The position numbers and the translations under genes were made by a program. A DNA stretch of 64,000 nt, taken from positions 930,001 to 994,000 of the forward strand of contig NZ_JAEHHL010000001.1 in NCBI RefSeq assembly GCF_016623495.1. The letters run 5' to 3'. The first letter of the stretch is position 1; the number at the start of each line of letters is the position of its first letter. The notes below the pieces were generated by a model that made no database searches, was not told where the DNA came from, and saw only the letters and a list, made by a program, of their open reading frames with translations. This DNA is from Thermohalobaculum xanthum (GTDB taxonomy: Bacteria; Pseudomonadota; Alphaproteobacteria; Rhodobacterales; Rhodobacteraceae). Positions 51,556-58,595 of this stretch are shown here, piece by piece.

Positions 51556-52203
51556 TCAGTGCTGAGGTGCCAGCCGCGCGGCGGCCCGAAGCTGCACGCG
51601 CAGATCCTCGATCGGGCCGTTCACCAGCCGCGTTCCGGTCTCGCGCACGATGAGGGCCGGGATCGACTGCACCTGAAGGCGCCTTGCCTGCCGGCGATCG
51701 GCCTCGACGGCCGCGCCGACCGAGGGGTCGCGCGCCAGCCTGTCAAAGACCCCGGTATCGAGCCCGGCCTCGGCGGCCAGTTCGTGCAGGACGCCCGGAT
51801 CGGCGACGTTGCGCGCCTGCGAGAGATGCGCGAGCTGGATGCGATCGAACATGTCCCAGTGGGCGGCCTGCCCGCCGATGCGTTCCGCGGCCTTGCAGGC
51901 GATTGCGGCAGCCCATCCATGCGGATAGTCGAAATCGGCGCGGCGCATCCCGGCGATGTCGATCAGTTCCGGACGGTCGCTCGCCAGCCGGCAGACCGCC
52001 CAGTGTTCCAGGATGGTCTCGCGCGCTTGCGCAGGCGTTCCCCAGCGCGAAGCCATCTCCTCGCGACTGGCCTGCAGCACGAAGGTCCGGTGGCGGATGT
52101 CGAGATCAAGCTCGGCCGCCAGCGTCCGCATCCGCGACGAGATGTTGAAACACCAGCAGCAGACCACGTCATGGAAGAAGTCGATGGTGAGCGGGCGGTG
52201 CAT
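51556..52203 (-). CDS. DsbA-family oxidoreductase (FrnE-like)
   Basis: A 215-residue thioredoxin-fold protein of the DsbA/FrnE group. The active site CCWC (C15-C18) follows the first strand LTIDFFHDVV, and the helical insert plus cis-proline segment VQSIPALIV are present. There is no signal peptide, so it acts in the cytoplasm, probably in thiol-disulfide or isomerase chemistry. The start ATG shares one base with the wrbA stop and GGGAGG lies upstream, so it is translated with wrbA. Confidence 0.87.
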   Translation of the reverse strand: MHRPLTIDFFHDVVCCWCFNISSRMRTLAAELDLDIRHRTFVLQASREEMASRWGTPAQARETILEHWAVCRLASDRPELIDIAGMRRADFDYPHGWAAAIACKAAERIGGQAAHWDMFDRIQLAHLSQARNVADPGVLHELAAEAGLDTGVFDRLARDPSVGAAVEADRRQARRLQVQSIPALIVRETGTRLVNGPIEDLRVQLRAAARLAPQH

Positions 52204-52826
52204 CACGCGACCTCCCGCTCGAGGTCCGCGCCCGCAAGCCGCGCGGCGATGCGTGCCACATGCGCGCCCTGGTGGCGGGCGCCGGCGAGGTCGATCCCGG
52301 TGGGTCGCAACGCCCCATCGGATCCCGCAATGGTGCCCGCGCCATAGGGCGCGCCACCAACGATCCCGCTGACCGAAGTCTGGCCGCCGAAGCTGTAGGG
52401 CAGCCCGGCGATCAGCATGCCGAAATGCATCAGCGGGATATGCGTCGACAGGAGCGTCGCCTCGTGCCCGCCATGCTGCGAGCCGGTCGAGGCGAAGACC
52501 GCCGCGACCTTCCCAACGAGGGCATTCTCGGCCCACAATCCGCCGGCCTGGTCGAGGAACTGCTTGAGCTGCGCCGCCATCATGCCAAAGCGCGTCGGCG
52601 TGCCGAAGATGATGCCGTCGTAGCGAGTCAGGTCCGCCGGCGCAGCGACGGGTGTGTCGTCCTCGATGTAACCGGCCTTGCTGCGCACGGCTTCGGGAAC
52701 CGTCTCGGGAACGCGGCGGATGTCGACGACGGTGCCCGCGACGCTGCGTGCGCCCTCGGCTTCCGCCCGCGCCAGCTCGCGCACGTGGCCGTAGCTGGAA
52801 TAGTACAGAACGAGAATGCGGGTCAT
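52203..52826 (-). CDS. wrbA: NAD(P)H:quinone oxidoreductase, WrbA type
   Basis: A 207-residue flavodoxin-like quinone reductase. LVLYYSSYGHVRELARAEAEGA is the FMN phosphate loop, TPTRFGMMAAQLKQFLDQAGGLW and FASTGSQHGGHEATLLSTHIPLMHFGMLI are WrbA signatures. It gives two-electron reduction of quinones, protecting against redox cycling. It is first in a two-gene unit with the DsbA-like gene and lies 104 bases after a LysR regulator on the same strand, with a T-N11-A palindrome between them. Confidence 0.93.
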   Translation of the reverse strand: MTRILVLYYSSYGHVRELARAEAEGARSVAGTVVDIRRVPETVPEAVRSKAGYIEDDTPVAAPADLTRYDGIIFGTPTRFGMMAAQLKQFLDQAGGLWAENALVGKVAAVFASTGSQHGGHEATLLSTHIPLMHFGMLIAGLPYSFGGQTSVSGIVGGAPYGAGTIAGSDGALRPTGIDLAGARHQGAHVARIAARLAGADLEREVA

Positions 52827-52910
52827 GGTGTCCTCATCGGCTTGGGTTTCGCTGCCGTGAGGATCGGGACCGGGGCGGGCCGGAATAACCCGCCCGCTTT
52901 CACATCATTC

Positions 52911-52925
52911 TTCAACCAGGTTGAA
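52911..52925. promoter_or_regulatory. Palindromic T-N11-A site upstream of wrbA
   Basis: TTCAACCAGGTTGAA, a perfect 15-bp palindrome containing T-N11-A, the core recognised by LysR regulators. It lies between the lysR stop and the wrbA start, about 85 bases ahead of wrbA. Confidence 0.6.
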
Positions 52926-52930
52926 TAATC

Positions 52931-53818
52931 TCAGTCGCGCAGCGCCGCCTGAAGGTGGTCGAGGAATGCTGACACCCGCGCGTCCATGCCGAGACGCGCG
53001 GCTGTCACGGCCCAGATCTCGCGCGGCGGAAGCTCGTGCTCGGGCAGAACCCGCACCAGCGCGCCGTCCCGCTGGGCCGCATTCGCGATGAAATCGGGCA
53101 TCGTGCCGATCCCTTGCCCGGCGATCAGCAGGTCGCGCAGGACGAGGCTGCTGCCGACCCTGACATGCGGGTCGACACCGATGCGCGTGATGCCGCCCGG
53201 GCCATCGAGTTCCCACTCGGCAAGGTGGTCGGCAAACAAGTAGCCCACGATCTTGTGGCGCGTGATGTCCTGCGGCTGCGCCGGGGTGCCGGCGTCCTCG
53301 AGGTAGTCGGGCGAGGCGAAGATCCGCTGCCTCACGGCTCCGATCTTCCTGGCTATCAGCGTCGAGTCCGGCATCGACGAGCGGATGCGGATCGAGACGT
53401 CGAAGCCGCCCTCGACCATGTCGACGACCCGATCGTCGAGGGCCAGCGTCAGCCTGAGATCGGGGTACCGGCGGAGGAACCCGGGCAGCAGCGGCGCGAT
53501 CACCGTTTGCCCGAACGAACTCGACGCGTTCACCTTCAGATGCCCGCGCAGCGCACCCGCGCCCTCGCGAATGCGGTCCTCGACCCGGCCAACCGCATCG
53601 AGAATGCCTTGCGCCTCGTCGTAGTAGAGACGCCCCTGGTCGGTGAGCGACATGCTGCGCGTGGTGCGGGTGAGCAGTGACGAGCCGAGACTTTCCTCAA
53701 GCAGCTTGATCTCGCGGCTGAGCAAGGCCGGCGAGACGCCAAGATCCTCGGCGGCGCGCGCGAAACTTCCGCGCTCGACGATGCGGCAGAAGGCTTTCAT
53801 GACCGAGAGCTTATCCAC
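52931..53818 (-). CDS. LysR-family regulator next to wrbA
   Basis: A 295-residue LysR protein. The HTH is at about residues 5-60 (KAFCRIVERGSFARAAEDLGVS, PALLSREIKLLEESLG), with an effector domain starting LRGHLKVNASSSFGQTVIAPLLPGFL, close to the CrgA/DsdC-like subgroup that controls quinone or aldehyde stress genes. It precedes wrbA on the same strand, and a T-N11-A palindrome in between suggests direct control of wrbA and the DsbA-like gene. Confidence 0.9.
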   Translation of the reverse strand: MDKLSVMKAFCRIVERGSFARAAEDLGVSPALLSREIKLLEESLGSSLLTRTTRSMSLTDQGRLYYDEAQGILDAVGRVEDRIREGAGALRGHLKVNASSSFGQTVIAPLLPGFLRRYPDLRLTLALDDRVVDMVEGGFDVSIRIRSSMPDSTLIARKIGAVRQRIFASPDYLEDAGTPAQPQDITRHKIVGYLFADHLAEWELDGPGGITRIGVDPHVRVGSSLVLRDLLIAGQGIGTMPDFIANAAQRDGALVRVLPEHELPPREIWAVTAARLGMDARVSAFLDHLQAALRD

Positions 53819-54099
53819 GTCGGGAGCCTGTCTTTTGCGCTGTTCGGGGCGGGATTGCGCTATCCGGCGGACCGATCCTTAGCATGATGCGCGGATGGCT
53901 GGGAAAGGTCTTCTCTGATCGGGAATTCCGTGTCGCTTGTTCAGCATGCGCGCCACCGGTTCCGCGACGGCGATTTCCGGCGGAAGCTTCGCCCGGAACG
54001 GCCAATCGTTCGCGTCGGCAACACCGAGTTAGCGCTTCTGAACACACAGTGGCGTCGTTGTAGTCACCCGCGGATCCGGCCCAAAGACCGGCAAGGCCG

Positions 54100-54243
54100 C
54101 TAGCGCATCGCGTGATGGGCTACCTCGAAGAGGAACCCCTTCAGGCTGGGATTTGCATGCGCCGCCATGCCAAGCGCCACCCCGCCCACGAACCATGACC
54201 AGAACAGGACCCGCAGGCCGCGCGCGAACCATCGAGTCATCAT
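54100..54243 (-). CDS. Small single-span membrane protein, 47 residues
   Basis: MMTRWFARGLRVLFWSW starts a basic N-terminus followed by one hydrophobic helix (VLFWSWFVGGVALGMAAHA) and a short tail. GAGGAGA lies six bases before the ATG, which is the main reason to call it. No family is recognised. It stands alone in a gene-poor stretch after the lysR-wrbA group. Confidence 0.5.
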   Translation of the reverse strand: MMTRWFARGLRVLFWSWFVGGVALGMAAHANPSLKGFLFEVAHHAMR

Positions 54244-54743
54244 TCGATCTCCTCTCGGCGGAGCGCCCTCGCATCTGAGATCATGGCGGAAATATGGCAA
54301 AATGCAACAAACATGGCGATATTGTGGCGAAATTAAGTCTCGCTCGCGGCCTCGATCGAGGCCCCTCAACTGGAGAGGGGATGGTCAGACCTCTCTTAAC
54401 CCTCGCCGCCAGACTGTCCGCGTCGGTCTGGAAACCGGGAGGTGGGGAGCGCCTTGCCCGCACGCCGGCACGCGATGAAGCTTGGGGGCCTTCCCCTGCG
54501 CTCAAGTTCAATTCGGGCGCTGCTCCCGCACGAATGCAGACGCGCGTTTTCGGTGGCGAAGGGAGAGATGTCGGGCGCGATGCGAGAGATGCCCCGATGC
54601 TCGGTGGTCATGTAAGGTATTGGCAACAGAGCGAGAAGGCCGGACGGGCGCCCGGTTTAACATCGGTCGGTGCATGACGCCACGAGCCACAAAGGCGCCT
54701 CATGGCGGCCAATCATTCGACATTCGCAGCCGATGGAATTAAT

Positions 54744-54775
54744 GCGCCACCAAGTTGCTAGCTTGCAGGTGGCGC
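54744..54775. other. Imperfect hairpin GCGCCAC...GTGGCGC
   Basis: GCGCCAC/GTGGCGC (7 bp) stacked on CAAG/CTTG (4 bp) with a three-base bulge and a seven-base loop. No T-run follows on either strand; it may be an RNA structure or a DNA dyad. Confidence 0.4.
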
Positions 54776-54850
54776 GTTCTGCTCGCTTGGCGTACTGCGG
54801 CTGCCCTCTCGGTATGAGGGTAGCCGCGCGTTAACCGTCCCACAGAGTGG

Positions 54851-54866
54851 TTAAATCCCGGTTAAC
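54851..54866 (+). promoter_or_regulatory. CtrA-type box TTAA-N7-TTAAC
   Basis: An exact match to the alphaproteobacterial CtrA consensus, with a further TTAACC half-site 20 bases to the left (54831-54836) that is part of a 10-bp direct repeat (GTTAACCGTC at 54830 and 54861). No start codon is close downstream on either strand, so the target is unclear. Confidence 0.55.
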
Positions 54867-54947
54867 CGTCGGGCCGCGCCGTCGGCCGTTGGGTGACGCG
54901 CGACGACCCGGGCATGACCTTCGCTTCGGAATTGCGCCCGCCGAGCC

Positions 54948-55346
54948 TCAGTCGCTCTCGATCTTCGCTGAAATCTCCTTCCAGCGATCGAGTGCGCCAT
55001 TGATGAACGTCTCGAGCCAAACCTCGTCCCGCGACCAGCTGGCGATTTCCGATACTCGAGGGATCTGGCGGTCGATCTCGCCGAACAGCGACGCCGCATT
55101 GTCGAGCTGCATGACATCGCCGCCGTGATCGCCCGAGCGCATCGAAAGCAGGAACATCACCTGCTCGTAAGTGGCATAGGCCATCAACCACGCCACGCCC
55201 GACTTCCTGGCATCGATCTCGAGGTTCTGGCGATACCTGGTCCGAGATGCCCGAAGCCGCTTGATGGCGCTCTCTTCGTCTGCCGACAACGCAGCCTCCC
55301 TGTGAGGCCTGGGGGCCTCGGTCGCAGGACCATGATCCAAGTTCAT
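54948..55346 (-). CDS. Hypothetical protein, mostly helical
   Basis: 132 residues, acidic and helical, without signal peptide or membrane span. Notable segments are ESAIKRLRASRTRYRQNL, VAWLMAYATYEQVMFLLSM and RDEVWLETFINGALDRWKEI. No family recognised. GAGGAACGGGGG stands upstream of the ATG at 55346. Codon use looks like the genome core, unlike the AT-rich flank on its upstream side. Confidence 0.6.
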   Translation of the reverse strand: MNLDHGPATEAPRPHREAALSADEESAIKRLRASRTRYRQNLEIDARKSGVAWLMAYATYEQVMFLLSMRSGDHGGDVMQLDNAASLFGEIDRQIPRVSEIASWSRDEVWLETFINGALDRWKEISAKIESD

Positions 55347-55591
55347 GAGAGCCCCCGTTCCTCGCGAGCCCGAGGATGACCGCAGCGCCGCTTCGGGTCA
55401 ACACGCTTGCATGCGCGCACAATTGGCACCTGCCGTGCCACGCGCCGTTCCCACGGCCGACACAACCTTCTCAGGGCCAAGCACAGCCCCCACACGTCCG
55501 CGAAACGCGACAACGGGCAAGGATCACTCACAAATCAAAAAATAAATGGAAGATTTTTATTTATCCGGGTACTTTATTGTCAGGTTGCGTA

Positions 55592-57502
55592 TTGGGATGT
55601 TTGGCTTTGCTTAGGAAGTTCCGACCAGACATCGAGGGTCTGCGCGCGGTTGCGGTTCTCGGTGTCGTGATTTTCCATATCGCTCCGTTGCGCCTCCAAG
55701 GAGGCTACATCGGGGTTGATGTCTTTTATGTCATCTCCGGGTTCTTGATCACATCCATCATCAGGGACCGGATCGAGCGGCACAGCTTCTCTCTGACAGA
55801 GTTTTTCTCGCGCCGGATCAGGCGGCTTCTTCCCGCTCATCTGGCGTTGCTCATCGTCGTCATGGCGGTGACACCCATTTGGTCACTGCCGGACGAGGTC
55901 GAGAGCACCGCAATCTCGGCAGTCGCCTCATCCTTATATGTCTCGAACATATACTTCGCCTCCGTAAGCGGGTACTTCAACTCTCAACTCGAATCAAATC
56001 CACTGCTCCACACATGGTCGCTTTCGGTCGAAGAGCAGTATTATCTCGTTTTCCCATTACTGATGATGCTACTTGCCAGTTCGGCGCGCCACGTTGCAGC
56101 AGCCTGGATGGCAGTACTCGCAATACTTTCATTCGCGCTCGCTCAATGGCTCATCGGCGTCAATGAGAATGTCGCGTTCTTCATCATGCCGACGCGGTTC
56201 TGGGAGTTCTGCATCGGAGGCGTTCTGGCGTGCACGAACTGGGCGCACGCCTGGCGAGGAGGTTTGCGCGACGGAGCCGCCGCGCTCGGCCTTGCCGCGA
56301 TCGTGGCGTCGTTCTTCCTTCTTCACGAAGGGACGCCGATGCCGGGCATCCACGCCCTTCCGGCAACCGTTGGAACCGGCCTGATAATCCTTGCCGGAAT
56401 GAATGGCCGATCCAGGCTGTCGAGCCTTGCCCTCGAAAATCCGGCCTCGCGATTCATCGGCCGAATTTCCTACTCGGTCTACTTGTGGCACTGGCCGATC
56501 GTCGTGTTCTACGAGATGCGGGTCGCCCACACCAATCCGTTCGAAAAAGCGCTCCTGCTCCTCGCGTCTCTCGTCCTTGGAGCAGCGAGTTGGTACTGGA
56601 TCGAGCGCCGGTTCCTCGCGATCCCGATCACAGGTAACCCGCTGAGATTCTTCAAGGCGACCGTTGGCGGCATCGCGTGTGTAAGCCTGGTCGCTGGCGC
56701 CCTCATCTTGAATGATGGCTTCTCGTGGCGGTTCAACAACCAGCAGCGTCGCATGATCTCTGTTGTGACGGGGGCCCACGGCGACCAGGACTCAGGCGAG
56801 GATTGCTTCCTCGAGGCAAGCAAGGAAAAGGATCCCGACGATTTCGACTACTCGGGCTGCATACATTTGAGCAAGAACTCCCAGAATGTTCTGCTGCTTG
56901 GCGACAGTCATATGGACCACTATCTTACGGGATTTGAAGAAGTTCTCGATGAGCGGCACCTATCGATCGTCAATGCCTCGCAGTGCCGTCCGCTCGTCTG
57001 GGATAAAGGCGTATCCAACTGTATCGAGCTCTACCGCCACGTAATCGATCAATACGTAAAGAAGAAGCGGTTTGACGCTATCGTCGTCGCTGCTCGCTGG
57101 CAGGAACGGGACATTCTTTCGTTGACACGCACAATCAAAGAGCTGTCGCCGCATGTCAGGCAAATCTATGTGATCGGCCCCGTGGTGGAGTATCTTCAGG
57201 ATCTGCCGCGACTTCTCGCATTTGGCCGCCTCGAGGATGCCGACGATTTTCGAACATGGTCACGCTTAATGGAGAAGCGGGAGCTTGACGGGAAACTGCG
57301 GCAGGCTGTCCAGGCATTGGAAAAGGTGACCTACATCTCGGCCATCGACACGATGTGCGGCTTTCAGAATTGTCGCGTGATCACGCCCGACGGCTTCCCC
57401 ATGCAGAGCGATTACGGGCATCTTTCCCGTGCCGGATCGATTGAGATGGTCGCGCGCTTCAAGGCCCAGGGACTGCTTCGCGGGCTATCGTTCGAACCGT
57501 GA
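55592..57502 (+). CDS. OafA/YrhL-type acyltransferase with C-terminal SGNH domain
   Basis: About 636 residues. The N-terminal acyltransferase-3 membrane domain starts KFRPDIEGLRAVAVLGVVIFH and has ten or so helices with GGYIGVDVFYVISGFLI, RRIRRLLPA, HTWSLSVEEQYYLVFPLL and SYSVYLWHWPIV. The C-terminal SGNH domain has LLLGDSHMDHYL (GDS) and a DYGHLSRAGS-type end (D..H). Such proteins O-acetylate surface polysaccharides. No ATG lies near the conserved start; TTG codons at 55592, 55601 or 55607 fit best, AGG preceding 55592. An ATG at 55376 would add 72 unlike residues. AT-rich upstream DNA suggests transfer. Confidence 0.85.
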   Translation: MGCLALLRKFRPDIEGLRAVAVLGVVIFHIAPLRLQGGYIGVDVFYVISGFLITSIIRDRIERHSFSLTEFFSRRIRRLLPAHLALLIVVMAVTPIWSLPDEVESTAISAVASSLYVSNIYFASVSGYFNSQLESNPLLHTWSLSVEEQYYLVFPLLMMLLASSARHVAAAWMAVLAILSFALAQWLIGVNENVAFFIMPTRFWEFCIGGVLACTNWAHAWRGGLRDGAAALGLAAIVASFFLLHEGTPMPGIHALPATVGTGLIILAGMNGRSRLSSLALENPASRFIGRISYSVYLWHWPIVVFYEMRVAHTNPFEKALLLLASLVLGAASWYWIERRFLAIPITGNPLRFFKATVGGIACVSLVAGALILNDGFSWRFNNQQRRMISVVTGAHGDQDSGEDCFLEASKEKDPDDFDYSGCIHLSKNSQNVLLLGDSHMDHYLTGFEEVLDERHLSIVNASQCRPLVWDKGVSNCIELYRHVIDQYVKKKRFDAIVVAARWQERDILSLTRTIKELSPHVRQIYVIGPVVEYLQDLPRLLAFGRLEDADDFRTWSRLMEKRELDGKLRQAVQALEKVTYISAIDTMCGFQNCRVITPDGFPMQSDYGHLSRAGSIEMVARFKAQGLLRGLSFEP

Positions 57503-58016
57503 CCCGGGCTCGACCTGACCAGAATTCCTGGCGCACTGACCCTGCCCCGGAAGCGCCTCGGCCACGGCTTGGCCCAGTTCGCGGTCAGGTCATGTTTGGT
57601 CGGGGCTGAGCGCCCCGACACCAAGGGAGAAATCAGGCGACAGCCGAGTGGCCAGAGGCCCCGCGTAACGGGCAGTGGCGGAAGGGGTGTCCGCATGATT
57701 TTTCATTTAGTGATTTGAATTATATCAAAAATATTCTCTTAATGTAAAAGTGTACCACATTTCAAACCACAGCACGTAGAGATAGATGGATCGCGCGGGC
57801 CGGGCGACGCCCTTGAGCTTTGTCATCATCGGAGCAAATCCTGCCACTCCAGGAAAGCGGCCGTTCGCCTCGAATGTAATCAGTGACCGGATCGCGGATA
57901 AAGCGGAAGTTCCCACGTGAGAGTGTCGTCACGAAGCGCGGTTCATCCATCCGTCTCTGCTGCGCACTAGCTCCTGAAGCTGCGAGCCGCCCCGGGTAAC
58001 GACCCGCCGCACCGGC
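57503..58016. other. Gene-poor, AT-rich stretch with a hairpin and a possible gene remnant
   Basis: A perfect 8-bp hairpin GTCGGGGC/GCCCCGAC lies at 57599-57619, about 100 bases after the acyltransferase stop. On the minus strand 57725-57916 is open for 63 codons and ends RSIYLYVLWFEMWYTFTLRE; its tail faintly resembles the C-terminus of asparagine-synthase-like proteins, but there is no ribosome site and it may be debris. 57700-57770 is strikingly AT-rich. Confidence 0.4.
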
Positions 58017-58304
58017 TCATTTAAAGCGAGACCATGCCTGCTGGAAGCCGTCCGCGATGTCCTGCCAGGCGGTCTCGAACTGCGCGCGGCGCTGCTCCCA
58101 CTTCTCGCGCTCGGTGTTGGCTACCTCGCGCATCTTCTTCTCGGCCTCGGCGCACTGCTCCTTCATCTCGTCGAGTGCGGCGGCGTATTGCCTCTGCGCG
58201 TCAAGCGATGCCTCTTTCATCTTGTGATCGAACTCCGTGATCTGGGCGTTCCACTCATCGATCTTCTGTTTCAGGCGTTCCACGTATTGGTCGCGGGTCT
58301 CCAT
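58017..58304 (-). CDS. Sll1863-family stress-response coiled-coil protein
   Basis: A 95-residue all-helical protein with heptad-like charged repeats (YVERLKQKIDEWNAQITEFDHKM; LDEMKEQCAEAEKKMREVANTEREKWEQ) and a closing amphipathic segment WQDIADGFQQAWSRF. It matches small 'sll1863 family stress response' proteins, whose mechanism is unknown. AAAGGAGATC precedes the ATG at 58304, ruling out the longer upstream frame. It is followed upstream by the repeat-flanked alkylsulfatase. Confidence 0.78.
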   Translation of the reverse strand: METRDQYVERLKQKIDEWNAQITEFDHKMKEASLDAQRQYAAALDEMKEQCAEAEKKMREVANTEREKWEQRRAQFETAWQDIADGFQQAWSRFK

Positions 58305-58448
58305 GGAGATCTCCTTTCGTCTCGCTGCTCTGACGTGCTGCGTCGTTGCGTCCGTGCCGTAGCAGAGGTTGCCGCCGGATAGGCTTGAGTCAACTCTTGG
58401 CCGGTTTTCGCCATCCGGACTGGCACCATCAATGGCGGCTTCGAGCGG

Positions 58449-58494
58449 GGAGCAGTCATTCGCTGCGGGCCGCACCAAGGTCCGCTCTGCGGAC
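58449..58494 (+). repeat. 46-bp dispersed repeat, copy A
   Basis: Begins GGAGCAGTCATTCGCTGC and ends with CTGCGGAC. It aligns without gaps to 60790-60835: 17 of 18 in the first block, 3 of 10 in the middle, 15 of 18 in the last. The two copies bracket the alkylsulfatase gene in the same orientation. Confidence 0.6.
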
Positions 58495-58595
58495 CAAGCC
58501 GCCGTTCGCGAGCGTTTCGATCGGTTCGTTCGCAGGCGCCTGATCACGATCGATCTTCTTGAGGATAATCAGGCGCCGACGGCGGGCCGAACCGG

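Larger units (their letters stand above)
54244..54947. other. Gene-poor stretch, 704 bases
   Basis: Several frames are open here on both strands but none has family character, a convincing ribosome site or codon bias like neighbouring genes. It includes the hairpin at 54744-54775 and a CtrA-type box at 54851-54866. Base composition is less GC-rich than the preceding 54 kb. Confidence 0.5.

Noticed and set aside
54294-54677. 127-codon open frame on the plus strand
   Set aside because: The translation is low in character (Ala/Gly/Arg-rich, no motif), lacks a ribosome site and overlaps other meaningless open frames.
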